Shown: positions 48,833 to 57,750 of the stretch, in pieces | Position numbering within the stretch: position 1 is the first letter of the stretch | Layout of the letters: each line of letters opens with the position of its first letter | Origin: Rhodococcus rhodochrous | GTDB taxonomy: Bacteria; Actinomycetota; Actinomycetes; Mycobacteriales; Mycobacteriaceae | Assembly (NCBI RefSeq): GCF_014854695.1 | Contig: NZ_CP027557.1 | Coordinates: forward strand, 4,154,001-4,218,000 | DNA: 64,000 nucleotides | Direction of reading: 5' to 3' | Notes under the pieces: model-generated | Databases searched by the model: none | The model's input: the letters and a program-made list of their open reading frames with translations, nothing else | Told to the model about the DNA's origin: nothing | Position numbers and translations under genes: made by a program

Positions 48833-50269
48833 TCAGCGGGGTGGCGGATCGACCTTCACGCCGCCGCCCTCGTGTTCCGGTCCGGCGTCGGGATGGTCCG
48901 CCGGCAGGCGGTCGCGGAACCGTGCGGCCTCACTGGGAACGAGACCGCCGGTGGGGTCCTGCGAACGACGATACGGTCCGGGCTTCGGACGGGGCTTGCC
49001 GCCCGGGAACGCGAGCCGGGCGATGGTGCGGTGCACCATGAACCATTGCTTGCCCAGTCTGCCCGAGTTGTAGGGCAGTTCGTAGCGCTCGCAGATGTCC
49101 TTGACCTTCGGCGCGACCTCCGCGTAACGGGTGCTCGGCATGTCGGGGAACAGGTGGTGCTCCACCTGGTATCCGAGATTGCCGCTGAGGATGTGGAACA
49201 GCGGGGTGCCTTCGATGTTCGCGGCGCCGACGAGCTGCCGCACGTACCATCCTCCGCGCGACTCGTTCTCGACCTCCTTCTTCGAGAAGGTGTAGGTCTG
49301 GTCGGGGAAGTGCCCGCAGAAGATGATCGCGTGCGCCCACACGTTGCGGATGATATTGGCCGTGATGTCGGCGAGAACCGTCGCGAGGAAGGTCTTCTCG
49401 ACGCCGGGCAGATACCGGTCGGCGAGATGGGCTGCGGTCCGGAACTTTCCGGACCGGCCCTTGCCCATCGGCCCCTTGCTCATCGCTCGCAGTCGTCGAC
49501 CCAGACGCGAGGTCTTCGGCTGGGGCAACCGGCCCTGCAGCGCGACCTGCGCGAGACCGAACAGCGCGGCGCTCACCAGCGGCCAGCCGACGTAGTCCTT
49601 GACGAACTGCGCGCGGGCCTTGCCGAAGATGCCCTTCAGCTCCTCGATCACCTGACCGGTCGACTTCTCGCCGGCCCACAACGCCTCGAGATCGAGGTCG
49701 TGCAGCGCCACACCCCATTCGAAGAGCACGGTGAGCAGCGCGTTGTAGAGAGGTTGCGCCAGATAGACGGGGTGCCACTTCTGGTGCGGGTCGATCCGCA
49801 TGATCTCGTAGCCGAGATCCTTGTCGAGACCGCGGATGTTCGTGAACGTGTGGTGGATGTAGTTGTGCGAGTGCTTCCACGCTTCCGCGGTGGAGGCGGT
49901 GTCCCAGTCCCACACCGACGAGTGGATGTCCGGATCGTTCATCCAGTCCCACTGGCCGTGCATGACGTTGTGGCCGATCTCCATGTTCTCGAGGATCTTC
50001 GCCACTCCGAGACAGGCCGTCCCGGCCACCCATGCGGGCTTGTACGACGACGCGAAGAGCAATACCCGCCCCGCGACGACCAGCTGACGCTGCGCGGCGA
50101 TGACGTTCTTGATGTACTGCCGGTCCTTGTCGCCGAGACTCGAGTACACCTCGTCGTGGATGGCGTCGAATTCCTTGGCGATCTGCTCGAGATCGTCGTC
50201 GCTCAGATGCGCGAGCGGGCTCTGTGGTTCCCGCGTCCCGGTATCGGTCCTGTCGATGCTTCTCGTCAC
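48833..50269 (-). CDS. Membrane fatty acid (acyl-CoA) desaturase, DesA3-type
   Basis: A 478-aa membrane di-iron desaturase. The three histidine boxes are GHNVMHGQWDW, HSHNYIHHTFTN and NLGYQVEHHLFPDMPS; hydrophobic helices lie around AWVAGTACLGVAKIL and GWPLVSAALFGLAQVAL. It resembles mycobacterial DesA3 (Rv3229c), a stearoyl-CoA delta-9 desaturase. The C-terminal 60 residues are a disordered Pro/Asp/Arg tail. GTG 50269 is the start. Its electron donor is encoded just upstream at 50298-51395, as I recall for Rv3229c-Rv3230c. Confidence 0.93.
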   Translation of the reverse strand: MTRSIDRTDTGTREPQSPLAHLSDDDLEQIAKEFDAIHDEVYSSLGDKDRQYIKNVIAAQRQLVVAGRVLLFASSYKPAWVAGTACLGVAKILENMEIGHNVMHGQWDWMNDPDIHSSVWDWDTASTAEAWKHSHNYIHHTFTNIRGLDKDLGYEIMRIDPHQKWHPVYLAQPLYNALLTVLFEWGVALHDLDLEALWAGEKSTGQVIEELKGIFGKARAQFVKDYVGWPLVSAALFGLAQVALQGRLPQPKTSRLGRRLRAMSKGPMGKGRSGKFRTAAHLADRYLPGVEKTFLATVLADITANIIRNVWAHAIIFCGHFPDQTYTFSKKEVENESRGGWYVRQLVGAANIEGTPLFHILSGNLGYQVEHHLFPDMPSTRYAEVAPKVKDICERYELPYNSGRLGKQWFMVHRTIARLAFPGGKPRPKPGPYRRSQDPTGGLVPSEAARFRDRLPADHPDAGPEHEGGGVKVDPPPR

Positions 50270-50297
50270 GACGCCCCCTGCTTCGAAGCCGGTTGCT

Positions 50298-51395
50298 TCA
50301 CAGTTCTATTTCGATGTCGCCCTCCGCGGTGTGGATGCAGGTACGCACCGCAGCCCCGGTGGGCTCGCTCACCTCGTCGGTCCGCAGGTCCCGGAGTTGC
50401 CCGGATTTCAGCGTTCCGACACACGTGTGGCAGATGCCGATACGGCAGCCGTACGGCAACTTCAGGCCGGCGTTCTCGCCTGCGACCAGGATGGGTGTTC
50501 CCCCGTCGCACTCCACCTCTTTCTCGCTGTCGAGGAAGTGGATGGTGCCGCCCTCGCCGCTCCCGGCATTCCCACCGATGATCGGCTGGAAACGTTCGAG
50601 GTGGAATCTTTCGGGATCACCGTGTTCGTCCCAGTGTTCTTCGAGGGCGTCGAGCAGGTCGCGCGGACCCGAGCAGAAGGCGTCGCGTTCGCGCCAGTCG
50701 GGGCACAGATCGTCCAGGTCGGCGGGGGTGATGCGGCCGCGGTCGCCGCTGAGCCACAGCTCGAGACGCAGTCCGGGATGCCGATCGTCGAGGTCGCGCA
50801 GGGTCGAGCCGAAGATCACCTCGTCCTCGGTGTGGGCGGAATGCACGACGACGACGTCGTCGATGCGGTCGCGGTGGTCGAGGCTGCGCAGCATGCTCAT
50901 GATCGGCGTGATCCCGCTGCCCGCGCTGATGAACAGCATTTTCGCGGGCAGCGGGTCGGGCAGGGTGAACACGCCCTCGACCTCACCGAGGCGGACGATG
51001 TCGCCGGGCTCGAGTTTGCGGACCAGGTACGGCGAGACCACGCCGTTCTCGACGAGTTTGGGTGTGACGCTGATGAGCCCGTCGACCGGATCGGGATCGG
51101 AGGTGAGCGAGTACGCCCGCCAGTGGTAGACCCCGTCGATGATCACCCCGAGCCGCACGTACTGGCCCGGCTCGTGTCCGCGCCACTCGTAGGCCGGACG
51201 GATGAGCACCGATGCGGCGTCGCCACCCTCGGGGACGACCCGCTCCACACGGCCGCGCAGTTCGCGGGTCGTCCAGAGCGGGTTGATCATCTCGAGATAG
51301 TCGTCGGGCCGCAGAGGTGTGAACAGGTGCCGCACCGTGCGCAGCAACCATCTCCGAACCGGGTGCACGTGTGGGCGAGCGCCGCGTTCCGCCAT
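50298..51395 (-). CDS. Flavin/2Fe-2S oxidoreductase, electron donor of the desaturase
   Basis: A 365-aa reductase with FAD, NAD and plant-type ferredoxin domains in one chain. FAD motif RAYSLTS, NAD motif SAGSGITPIMSML, CSGPRDLLDAL, and four 2Fe-2S cysteines (YGCRIGICHTCVGTL and RTCIH). The order FAD-NAD-ferredoxin is that of Rv3230c, which passes electrons from NADPH to DesA3. It starts with ATG 51395 and is 28 bases upstream of the desaturase gene on the same strand. Confidence 0.93.
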   Translation of the reverse strand: MAERGARPHVHPVRRWLLRTVRHLFTPLRPDDYLEMINPLWTTRELRGRVERVVPEGGDAASVLIRPAYEWRGHEPGQYVRLGVIIDGVYHWRAYSLTSDPDPVDGLISVTPKLVENGVVSPYLVRKLEPGDIVRLGEVEGVFTLPDPLPAKMLFISAGSGITPIMSMLRSLDHRDRIDDVVVVHSAHTEDEVIFGSTLRDLDDRHPGLRLELWLSGDRGRITPADLDDLCPDWRERDAFCSGPRDLLDALEEHWDEHGDPERFHLERFQPIIGGNAGSGEGGTIHFLDSEKEVECDGGTPILVAGENAGLKLPYGCRIGICHTCVGTLKSGQLRDLRTDEVSEPTGAAVRTCIHTAEGDIEIEL

Positions 51396-51463
51396 GGCGC
51401 AACACTACGCGGGCGCGCACACCTCACGTGCGCATTCGTCGCCGATGTGGGATCGGTGACAGC

Positions 51464-51796
51464 TCAGCGCAGGATCGTCAGCTGCACCACGGAATCGGCG
51501 TTCGCGACGAGACGGTGCACGATGCCGGCATCGACGTGGACGGCGGTACCCGGCACGAGCGACACGGTCTCGTCGGCGGTGCTGAACGAGATGTCCCCGG
51601 TGACGGCCTGCACGAGGATCGGAGCGCCGGCCTTGTGGTCGTCCATCGTCTGCCCGGCGAGGAAGGACAGACGTACCACGGTGGCACCGGTGACCGCCGC
51701 GAGCTTCTCGATGCGCGGCCCGCTCCCCTCACCCGCGTTGAGCTCCGCGAGCCCCTCGATACGGGTGAGCTTGCCCTCGACCTGCTGTGTACTCAT
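51464..51796 (-). CDS. Cupin-domain protein
   Basis: A 110-aa one-domain cupin. The metal-binding side is visible as LAGQTMDDHKAGAPILVQAVTGDISF and VPGTAVHVDAGIVHRLVANADS; the second motif has its His (GIVHRL), while the first has one His rather than the usual pair. It overlaps the methyltransferase stop by one base (TGATG). The ligand is unknown. Confidence 0.85.
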   Translation of the reverse strand: MSTQQVEGKLTRIEGLAELNAGEGSGPRIEKLAAVTGATVVRLSFLAGQTMDDHKAGAPILVQAVTGDISFSTADETVSLVPGTAVHVDAGIVHRLVANADSVVQLTILR

Positions 51797-52608
51797 CACG
51801 CTTCCTTCTTCGTGGCGACGATTTCGATCGCGACCAGATGCTTCTTGTACTTCGTGAACGTCGACCGCATCCGGAGCACCCGCCTGCGGGCGTCGGAGTC
51901 GCGAAGGACGTTGCGGACGAACTTCAACGTGCCGGGCAGGCCCTCGTCGGCGAGGATGCGCTTGGGTTCGAGCAGCGCCATGGGGGCGAAACCGATCTTC
52001 TCGACCTCGAATCCGTTCTTCTCGAACAGGCTCCGCCATTCCGCCACCGTGAGTGGGCGGGCGTTGACCTTGATCGAGCGCGCGAGCGACTTGCGGATCT
52101 CGGTCTCGACCTCGTCGTCGACCTCGTCGGGTTCGATCGCAAGTTCGTGGATGGCGTACCGGCCGCCTGCCCGGAGCACCCGGCGGGCCTCCTGCACGAT
52201 CTCCACCTTGTGTCTGTCGGTCTGCATGGTGAGCATCGCCTCGCCGACCACGACGTCGGCGACCTCGTCGTCGAGTCCGGTCTTCGACGCCTCGCCGCTG
52301 ACCACCCTGCCGCCACCGGCGATGGCCTTGCGCGTCAGTTCGGCTGCCGTCTCGTCGGATTCGACGCCGATGTAGCTGCCGGGCGAGTACGCGAGGATCT
52401 CCTGCGCCGTCCGGCCGAGGCCGGGCGCGAACTCGACGACGTCCGCGCCGTGCAATCGCGCGTCGGCGAGCACGCGTGCCGTCAGTTCCTTGCCGCCGGG
52501 CCGCAGCACACGCTTGCCCAAGCGGGCGAGCAGCCAGTGTCCCGGCAGGTGGGCGGTGTCCCTATCCGAAAGGGGCAGAGCGTCTTCCGACGCATGCTTG
52601 TCCGCCAT
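51796..52608 (-). CDS. SAM-dependent methyltransferase (class I)
   Basis: A 270-aa methyltransferase. SAM motif I is VVEFAPGLGRTAQEIL, followed by YIGVESDETAAELTRKA, DVVVGEAMLTMQTDRHK and RVLRAGGRYAIHELAIEPDE. The C-terminal half (TKYKKHLVAIEIVATK) is less usual. Start ATG 52608 has AAGGAG upstream. It forms a two-gene unit with the cupin and is divergent from the COG2345 regulator, which probably controls it. Confidence 0.88.
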   Translation of the reverse strand: MADKHASEDALPLSDRDTAHLPGHWLLARLGKRVLRPGGKELTARVLADARLHGADVVEFAPGLGRTAQEILAYSPGSYIGVESDETAAELTRKAIAGGGRVVSGEASKTGLDDEVADVVVGEAMLTMQTDRHKVEIVQEARRVLRAGGRYAIHELAIEPDEVDDEVETEIRKSLARSIKVNARPLTVAEWRSLFEKNGFEVEKIGFAPMALLEPKRILADEGLPGTLKFVRNVLRDSDARRRVLRMRSTFTKYKKHLVAIEIVATKKEA

Positions 52609-52718
52609 GTTCTGCACTCCTTCTCGCGAGGGCAAGGGTGGCCACGGTTCCGAGGCTCTTCCGTGACGGCCGTAACGTGGACGGTGAGTCGGTCGTCGCC
52701 TCCATGGCGCCGACTATA

Positions 52719-52765
52719 GAGGATTTTCCTCCTTTTAATAAGGTGACCCTCACCTGAGAGTCACC
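52719..52765. promoter_or_regulatory. Inverted repeats between the methyltransferase-cupin unit and its regulator
   Basis: Three symmetric elements: GAGGA-TTT-TCCTC (52719-52731), AGGTGA-CCC-TCACCT (52741-52755), and GGTGAC (52742-52747) with GTCACC (52760-52765). They are AT-richer than the surroundings and lie in a divergent promoter gap, so they are candidate operators. Confidence 0.5.
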
Positions 52766-52788
52766 GCGGGCGCGACGGGAGAGCGGAC

Positions 52789-53466
52789 TTGGCACGGCGG
52801 GTGAAGCAACGCGAGCGGATTCTCGGACTGTTGCGGGAGTCCTCGGGCCCGGTCGACGCCCATCACCTCGCCGCCACGCTCGACCTGCACGTCACGACCG
52901 TCCGCTTCCATCTCGCAGGCCTCGAGGAAGAAGGTCTCGTCCGCACCCGGCAACTTCCGGCCGAGCGGGTCGGGCGCCCTCGCCTCGGCTACGTCGCGGT
53001 GAAGGAACCGTCCTACACCGATCTCGTCGCGCTGCTCGCCGCGCGGATCGGGGGCACCCCGAGCGAGCGCGAGGACAAGGCGTTCGAGGTGGGCTCGGAC
53101 TGGGCGGGCATGCTCGCCTTGGCACCCGCACCGACCGTCGACGCCGGCACGCTCGTCATCGGCGCTCTGCAGCAGTTGGGTTTCGAGACGCAGAGCGCGA
53201 CGAACGCCTTCGGCACCCACAGCCTCACGCTGTGCACGTGCCCGCTCGCGGAGATCGCCCGCACGAATCCCGAAGTGGTGCGCGGCATCCAGCGCGGATT
53301 GATCCAGCGCGTCCTCGACGACCACGCCGACCTGCTGCGCAGCCGCTACGCCGTCGACGTCCGGCCCGACCCGCAGGACGGTAACTGTCTCGTTCAGCTG
53401 GTGCTGCGCCCGGAGAAGGGCGGAACGACGTCAGCCCGCGACGACGGTCGGGTCGTCACGGGCTGA
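52789..53466 (+). CDS. COG2345/SufR-like winged-helix regulator
   Basis: A 225-aa regulator. The N-terminal HTH is RERILGLLRESSGPVDAHHLAATLDLHVTTVRFHLAGLEEEGLV with the wing RVGRPRLGY. The C-terminal sensor keeps CTCPLAEIARTNPEVV but lacks the later Cys and His that SufR uses for its 4Fe-4S cluster (RGIQRG instead of C-x-x-H). Iron-sulfur sensing is therefore doubtful. TTG 52789 follows GGGAGAG. It is divergent from the methyltransferase-cupin unit, the most likely target. Confidence 0.85.
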   Translation: MARRVKQRERILGLLRESSGPVDAHHLAATLDLHVTTVRFHLAGLEEEGLVRTRQLPAERVGRPRLGYVAVKEPSYTDLVALLAARIGGTPSEREDKAFEVGSDWAGMLALAPAPTVDAGTLVIGALQQLGFETQSATNAFGTHSLTLCTCPLAEIARTNPEVVRGIQRGLIQRVLDDHADLLRSRYAVDVRPDPQDGNCLVQLVLRPEKGGTTSARDDGRVVTG

Positions 53467-53513
53467 GCCGGTACATCCGAGCGGGGATCCGCCCACACGG
53501 AAGAAGGGTGAAC

Positions 53514-53536
53514 GCGGGGCCTCGGGTCGGCCCCGC
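53514..53536. terminator. Bidirectional terminator between the regulator and lpd
   Basis: A perfect 8-bp stem GCGGGGCC / GGCCCCGC (53514-53521, 53529-53536) with a 7-base loop, between two convergent genes. Confidence 0.75.
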
Positions 53537-53540
53537 ATCC

Positions 53541-54944
53541 TCAGAAGTTGATCATGTGTCCTGCGAGACCGTGAATGGCCTCCTGCAGCGCCTCGCTGAG
53601 AGTGGGGTGCGTGTGGACGTTGCGCGCGAGCTCGTTGACCGTGAGGTCCCACTTCTGGGCCAGGGTCAGCTCGGGCAGCAGCTCCGAGACGTCGGGGCCG
53701 ATGAGGTGGCCGCCGATGAGCTCACCGTGGGTCTTGTCGGCGATGAGCTTGACGAAGCCGTTGGGATCGCCCAGACCGTGCGCCTTGCCGTTGGCGGTGA
53801 ACGGGAAGGTCGCGACCTTCACGTCGTAGCCCTCGGCCTTCGCCTGCTCCTCGGTGAGACCGAAGGAGGCGACCTGCGGCTGGCAGAAGGTCGCGCGCGG
53901 CATCATGCGGTAGTCGCCGAGTTCGAGGGTCTCGGCACCGCCGATGGTCTCGGCCGCGACCACGGCCTGCGCCTCCGCGACGTGCGCGAGCTGCAGCTTC
54001 GCGGTGACATCGCCGATGGCGTAGATGCCCTTGACGTTGGTGCGCATGCGCTCGTCGATCGCGATGGCACCGCGGTCGGTGAGCTCGACGCCGGTGTTCT
54101 CGAGGCCGTAGCCCTCGACGCGCGGCGCGAAGCCGACCGACTGCAGCACCTTGTCGACCGTGACGGTCTCGACGTTGCCGGACTTGTTGTCCTTGATCTC
54201 GACGGTCACCTTCGAGCCGTCGTCCGAGATCTTCTGCACGGCGGCACCGGTCTTGATGGTGATGCCGAGCTTCTTGTACGCCTTGGCGATCTCCTTGGAG
54301 ACGTCGGCGTCCTCGTTGGGCAGTGCGCGGTCGAGGAACTCGACGATGGTGACGTCGACCCCGTAGTTCTTCAGGACGTAGCCGAACTCCATGCCGATGG
54401 CACCGGCACCGACGATGACGATGGATTCGGGAAGATCGCGGGTGAGGATCTGCTCCTCGTAGGTGACGACGTTGTCACTGAGCTCGGTGCCCGGCAGCAG
54501 CTTGGTGACGGAACCGGTGGCGATGATGACGTTGTCGAAGGTCACCTGTTCGGTGCCGCCCTTGGTGAGGGCCACCTCGATGGTCTTGGCGTCGACAAAC
54601 GAGCCCTTACCGTCGTATTCGGTGATCTTGTTCTTCTTCATGAGGAAGTGCACGCCCTTGGTGCGCCCGTCCGCGACCTTGCGGCTGCGGTCGTAGGCGG
54701 CACCGAAGTCGAAGGACACGTCTCCCGAGATGCCGAAGGTCTTGGCCTCTTTGTTGAAGAGATGTGCCAGCTCGGCGTTGCGGAGAAGCGCCTTCGAGGG
54801 GATGCAGCCGACGTTCAGGCAGACACCACCCCAGTACTTCTGCTCGATGATGGCGGTGCTCAGTCCCAGCTGTGCCGCGCGGATAGCAGCGACGTACCCA
54901 CCGGGACCGGCTCCGAGGACAACGACGTCATAGTGTGAGGTCAC
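53541..54944 (-). CDS. lpdA: Dihydrolipoamide dehydrogenase
   Basis: A 467-aa flavoprotein that reoxidises lipoyl groups of 2-oxoacid dehydrogenase complexes and, in mycobacteria, the peroxidase system. FAD motif [18 protein letters not shown], redox disulfide Cys42/Cys47 in [16 protein letters not shown] motif [17 protein letters not shown], and the C-terminal His-Glu pair in [12 protein letters not shown]. It is the likely counterpart of Rv0462 (lpdC). GTG 54944 follows a TACCCT element by nine bases, so the message is probably leaderless. Confidence 0.97.
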   Translation of the reverse strand: MTSHYDVVVLGAGPGGYVAAIRAAQLGLSTAIIEQKYWGGVCLNVGCIPSKALLRNAELAHLFNKEAKTFGISGDVSFDFGAAYDRSRKVADGRTKGVHFLMKKNKITEYDGKGSFVDAKTIEVALTKGGTEQVTFDNVIIATGSVTKLLPGTELSDNVVTYEEQILTRDLPESIVIVGAGAIGMEFGYVLKNYGVDVTIVEFLDRALPNEDADVSKEIAKAYKKLGITIKTGAAVQKISDDGSKVTVEIKDNKSGNVETVTVDKVLQSVGFAPRVEGYGLENTGVELTDRGAIAIDERMRTNVKGIYAIGDVTAKLQLAHVAEAQAVVAAETIGGAETLELGDYRMMPRATFCQPQVASFGLTEEQAKAEGYDVKVATFPFTANGKAHGLGDPNGFVKLIADKTHGELIGGHLIGPDVSELLPELTLAQKWDLTVNELARNVHTHPTLSEALQEAIHGLAGHMINF

Positions 54945-55052
54945 GGATATACAGGGTAGTCCCGCCCGATTCCGGTGTCTGCCGATGGTCCGGTTACCGG
55001 CCGGTAGCTACCGGATCCGGTGATCGGCCGTGTATCGGCGCACGGCGTTCGG

Positions 55053-55691
55053 CTAACCCAGGATCCCCCGGTCGTAGGCGGCTGCGACCGCCGCTGCCCT
55101 GTCCTTCACCTCGAGCTTCGCGAAGACGTGGGCCAGGTGGGTCTTCACGGTCGCCTCGCTGACGAACAGTTCCTGGGCGATGGCCCGGTTCGAGGTGCCC
55201 TTCGCGACGAGCGCCAGCACCTCACGCTCCCGGGCGCTGAGCGTCTGCGGGACGGTGGGTGTCCGCATGCGGTTCATCAACCGCGACGCGACCACCGGCG
55301 ACAACACCGCCCGCCCCTCCGCCGCGGCCCGCACCCCGGCGAACAGGTCGTCGCGCAGAGCGTCCTTGAGCAGGTAGCCGGTCGCGCCGGCCTCGATCGC
55401 GGGAACGGTGTCGGCATCCGTGTCGTAGGTCGTCAGCACCAGGACGTGACTGCGCGCACCTCGTGTGACGAGCTCGGTGATCGCCTGCACTCCCCCGCCT
55501 CCCGGCATCCGCAGGTCCATGAGCACCACATCGGGATCGAGTTCGAGCGTGAGCGCCACGGCCTCCGGACCGGAGGCGGCCTCCCCGACCACGTCGAATT
55601 CCGGGGAGGCCGAGAACATCCCGCGCAGGCCGTCCCGCACGACGGGGTGATCGTCGACGATCAGCACGGTGATCTCGCCCCCTCCCCTCAC
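55053..55691 (-). CDS. NarL/FixJ-type response regulator
   Basis: A 212-aa two-component response regulator. The receiver has VDDHPVVRDGL with acidic residues, the phospho-acceptor in DVVLMDLRMPG, TTYD and the Lys in LLKDAL. The LuxR HTH has LSAREREVLALVAKGTSNRAIAQELFVSEATVKTHLAHVFAKL. GTG 55691 lies in a GTGA overlap with the kinase stop; GTG 55667 is an alternative with a better ribosome site (GGGAGGGG). It pairs with the kinase next to it and likely regulates the ABC exporter. Confidence 0.93.
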   Translation of the reverse strand: MRGGGEITVLIVDDHPVVRDGLRGMFSASPEFDVVGEAASGPEAVALTLELDPDVVLMDLRMPGGGGVQAITELVTRGARSHVLVLTTYDTDADTVPAIEAGATGYLLKDALRDDLFAGVRAAAEGRAVLSPVVASRLMNRMRTPTVPQTLSAREREVLALVAKGTSNRAIAQELFVSEATVKTHLAHVFAKLEVKDRAAAVAAAYDRGILG

Positions 55692-56923
55692 GACACCCTC
55701 CCCACCCTGATCAGCGGCACCCGCACCGAGACTGCGGTCCCCACTCCCGGTTCGGACTCGACGTCCACGACACCGGCGATCCGGTCGGCACGGGATTGCA
55801 TGCCCCGCAACCCGAATCCGTCGCCCGCGTTCACGGTCGGGTCGAACCCGCACCCGTCGTCCCGGATGTCCACACTCACCTCGTCGTCCATGTACGACAC
55901 CGTGACACCCGCGCGGCACGCCGAGGAATGCTTCGCGACGTTCGCGAGCGCCTCCTGGGTGATCCGGAACAACGTCACCCCGATGTCGTCGTGCAGCGGT
56001 TCCGAGGAACCCGTGACCGTGAGATCGGCTCGGATTCCGTGTTCGGTGGACCATTTCGCCACCTCGTGGGCGAGCGCGTCGTCGAGCGTGCGGTGTTCGA
56101 GTACCTCGGGAGCGAGATTGCGCACCGAACGACGGGCGTCGCCGAGGCTGCGTCGGGCGAGGTCCGTCGCCCTCTCGACGTGGCGCCGCGCCGCCTCCGG
56201 GTCGGTGGTGTCCTGCGCGGCCTGCAGCTGCGTGACGATCCCGGCCAGGCCTTGGGCGAGGGTGTCGTGGATCTCCGCGGCGAGTCGGCGACGCTCGTCG
56301 TCGATCCCCGCTTCCCGGGCGTGGACCAGCAGCTGCGCGTGCAGAGCCTCGTTCTCGGACAGCGCGTTCTCGAGTTGCACGTTGGTGCGTTCGAGTTCGG
56401 CGATCGCAGCCAGCCGTTCGAGACTGCGTTGCTCGTCGCGTTCGGCGAGCCTCATCATCAGCATGGAGATCGACGCGTTGAGCACGACGAGGAGCCCGAA
56501 CGCGATCCACATGGTCGTGTCCTCCGGTGGCAGACCGCCCGCCTGCGAACCCGCCACCGTCACGGCGGTGACGAGCAGCCCGAACCGGATCCAGCGGTCC
56601 GGCAGCATCGCGTGGGCATCGAAGTAACCGGAGGCCGCGTAGATCGCAAAGAACGGGTTGAGCCAGCTCAGGACGAACGCCAAGGCGGACCGGAGGAGGT
56701 AGTAGACCGCGTCGCCCTCCGGCATCGACCGACGGCGACGGCCCCGCCACAGTTCCAGACCCACCGCCACCGCGGTGAGCACCGCTGCCGTGTACCGCTC
56801 GGCGGAACTCATCAACAACGTCGCGGTGCCGACGGACAGGACGGTGCCGGTGGCGAGCATCCCCACCGGCGCCCATCTGTAGGTCCGTTGCCACGGATCG
56901 TCGGTGGTCGTCGAATCCGTCAT
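55688..56923 (-). CDS. Sensor histidine kinase, HisKA_3 (NarL/DesK) type
   Basis: A 411-aa membrane kinase. About five N-terminal helices (residues about 15-165, including LLMSSAERYTAAVLTAVAVGLEL and MWIAFGLLVVLNASISMLMM) lack a large external loop, so it probably senses within the membrane. A coiled coil leads to the H-box ERRRLAAEIHDTLAQGLAGIV and the ATPase domain (ALANVAKHSSA, DIRDDGCGFDP, GFGLRGMQSRA). It overlaps the response regulator by four bases and follows the permease by 26 bases. Confidence 0.93.
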   Translation of the reverse strand: MTDSTTTDDPWQRTYRWAPVGMLATGTVLSVGTATLLMSSAERYTAAVLTAVAVGLELWRGRRRRSMPEGDAVYYLLRSALAFVLSWLNPFFAIYAASGYFDAHAMLPDRWIRFGLLVTAVTVAGSQAGGLPPEDTTMWIAFGLLVVLNASISMLMMRLAERDEQRSLERLAAIAELERTNVQLENALSENEALHAQLLVHAREAGIDDERRRLAAEIHDTLAQGLAGIVTQLQAAQDTTDPEAARRHVERATDLARRSLGDARRSVRNLAPEVLEHRTLDDALAHEVAKWSTEHGIRADLTVTGSSEPLHDDIGVTLFRITQEALANVAKHSSACRAGVTVSYMDDEVSVDIRDDGCGFDPTVNAGDGFGLRGMQSRADRIAGVVDVESEPGVGTAVSVRVPLIRVGRVS

Positions 56924-56949
56924 GGCTTCCAGGATGACGGTCGACGCGG

Positions 56950-57750
56950 TCACTGCCAACGGAACCACCGGATCGCCACGCCGGTCAGGACGACGGTCCA
57001 GCACACCACGACCGCGATCCCACCGAGATTCGGCCAGTCGCCCGCGGCGGTCTCGTCGAGCAGTTGCGCTGCGGCACCGAAGGGTGTCAGCTCCACGATC
57101 CTCCGCAGCAGCTCGGGCATCGCCTGCACCGGAAGCCACACGCCCGCACTGAACATCAGCGGGAAGAACACGATCGTGCCCAGCGTCTGGGCGATCCGCA
57201 CCGACGGTGCCACCGCAGCCAGTGTCGCTCCCGCGCTCAGTGCCGCAGCGAGAGTGACGAGTACCGCGAATGCGTATCCCCAGGGCTGGGCGGGGAAGGC
57301 GACTCCGAAGGCCGCCCGACCGACGATCAGCGCGAGGACCACCGACGCCAGGACCGCGATCGCGTGCACCACGATCTGTGCGGTCAGCAGGTGCGACGGA
57401 TTCGCCGGGGTCACGGCGAGCCTGCGGAGGATGCCCCGTTCGCGATACGACGACAGCACCGCGGGCATCGTCTGGACACCGGCCACGATCATCGCCACAA
57501 GGATCGCCACGGGGACGTACAGATCGATCACCCGCAGACCACCGAACTCCGGATCCGGTTCCCGGAAACCGGGAATCATGCCGAGGATCACGAGCAACAG
57601 CGTGGGGAAGACGAGGATCCAGAAGAGCGCCCCGGGTTCCCGTGTGAACAATCGTGCCTCGGTACGCAGAACGGCGGTCGAGGCGGACAGCGCCGGGGCG
57701 CTCGTCGTCGATGTCTCGACGAGCCGGGTGCGGACGGTCGGGTCGGTCAT
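56950..57750 (-). CDS. ABC-2 type exporter permease
   Basis: A 266-aa membrane subunit with six hydrophobic helices. LRTEARLFTREPGALFWILVFPTLLLVILGMIPGF is the typical amphipathic start and first helix; GILRRLAVTPANPSHLL and VFFPLMFSAGVWLPVQAMPELLR are the usual ABC-2 blocks. It overlaps the ATPase gene by four bases (ATGA). The substrate may be a drug, lipid or lipopeptide; that is family-level inference. Confidence 0.92.
   Translation of the reverse strand: MTDPTVRTRLVETSTTSAPALSASTAVLRTEARLFTREPGALFWILVFPTLLLVILGMIPGFREPDPEFGGLRVIDLYVPVAILVAMIVAGVQTMPAVLSSYRERGILRRLAVTPANPSHLLTAQIVVHAIAVLASVVLALIVGRAAFGVAFPAQPWGYAFAVLVTLAAALSAGATLAAVAPSVRIAQTLGTIVFFPLMFSAGVWLPVQAMPELLRRIVELTPFGAAAQLLDETAAGDWPNLGGIAVVVCWTVVLTGVAIRWFRWQ

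Noticed and set aside
52789..53466. True SufR controlling a suf operon
   Set aside because: No suf genes are present in the window and the later cluster ligands are missing.
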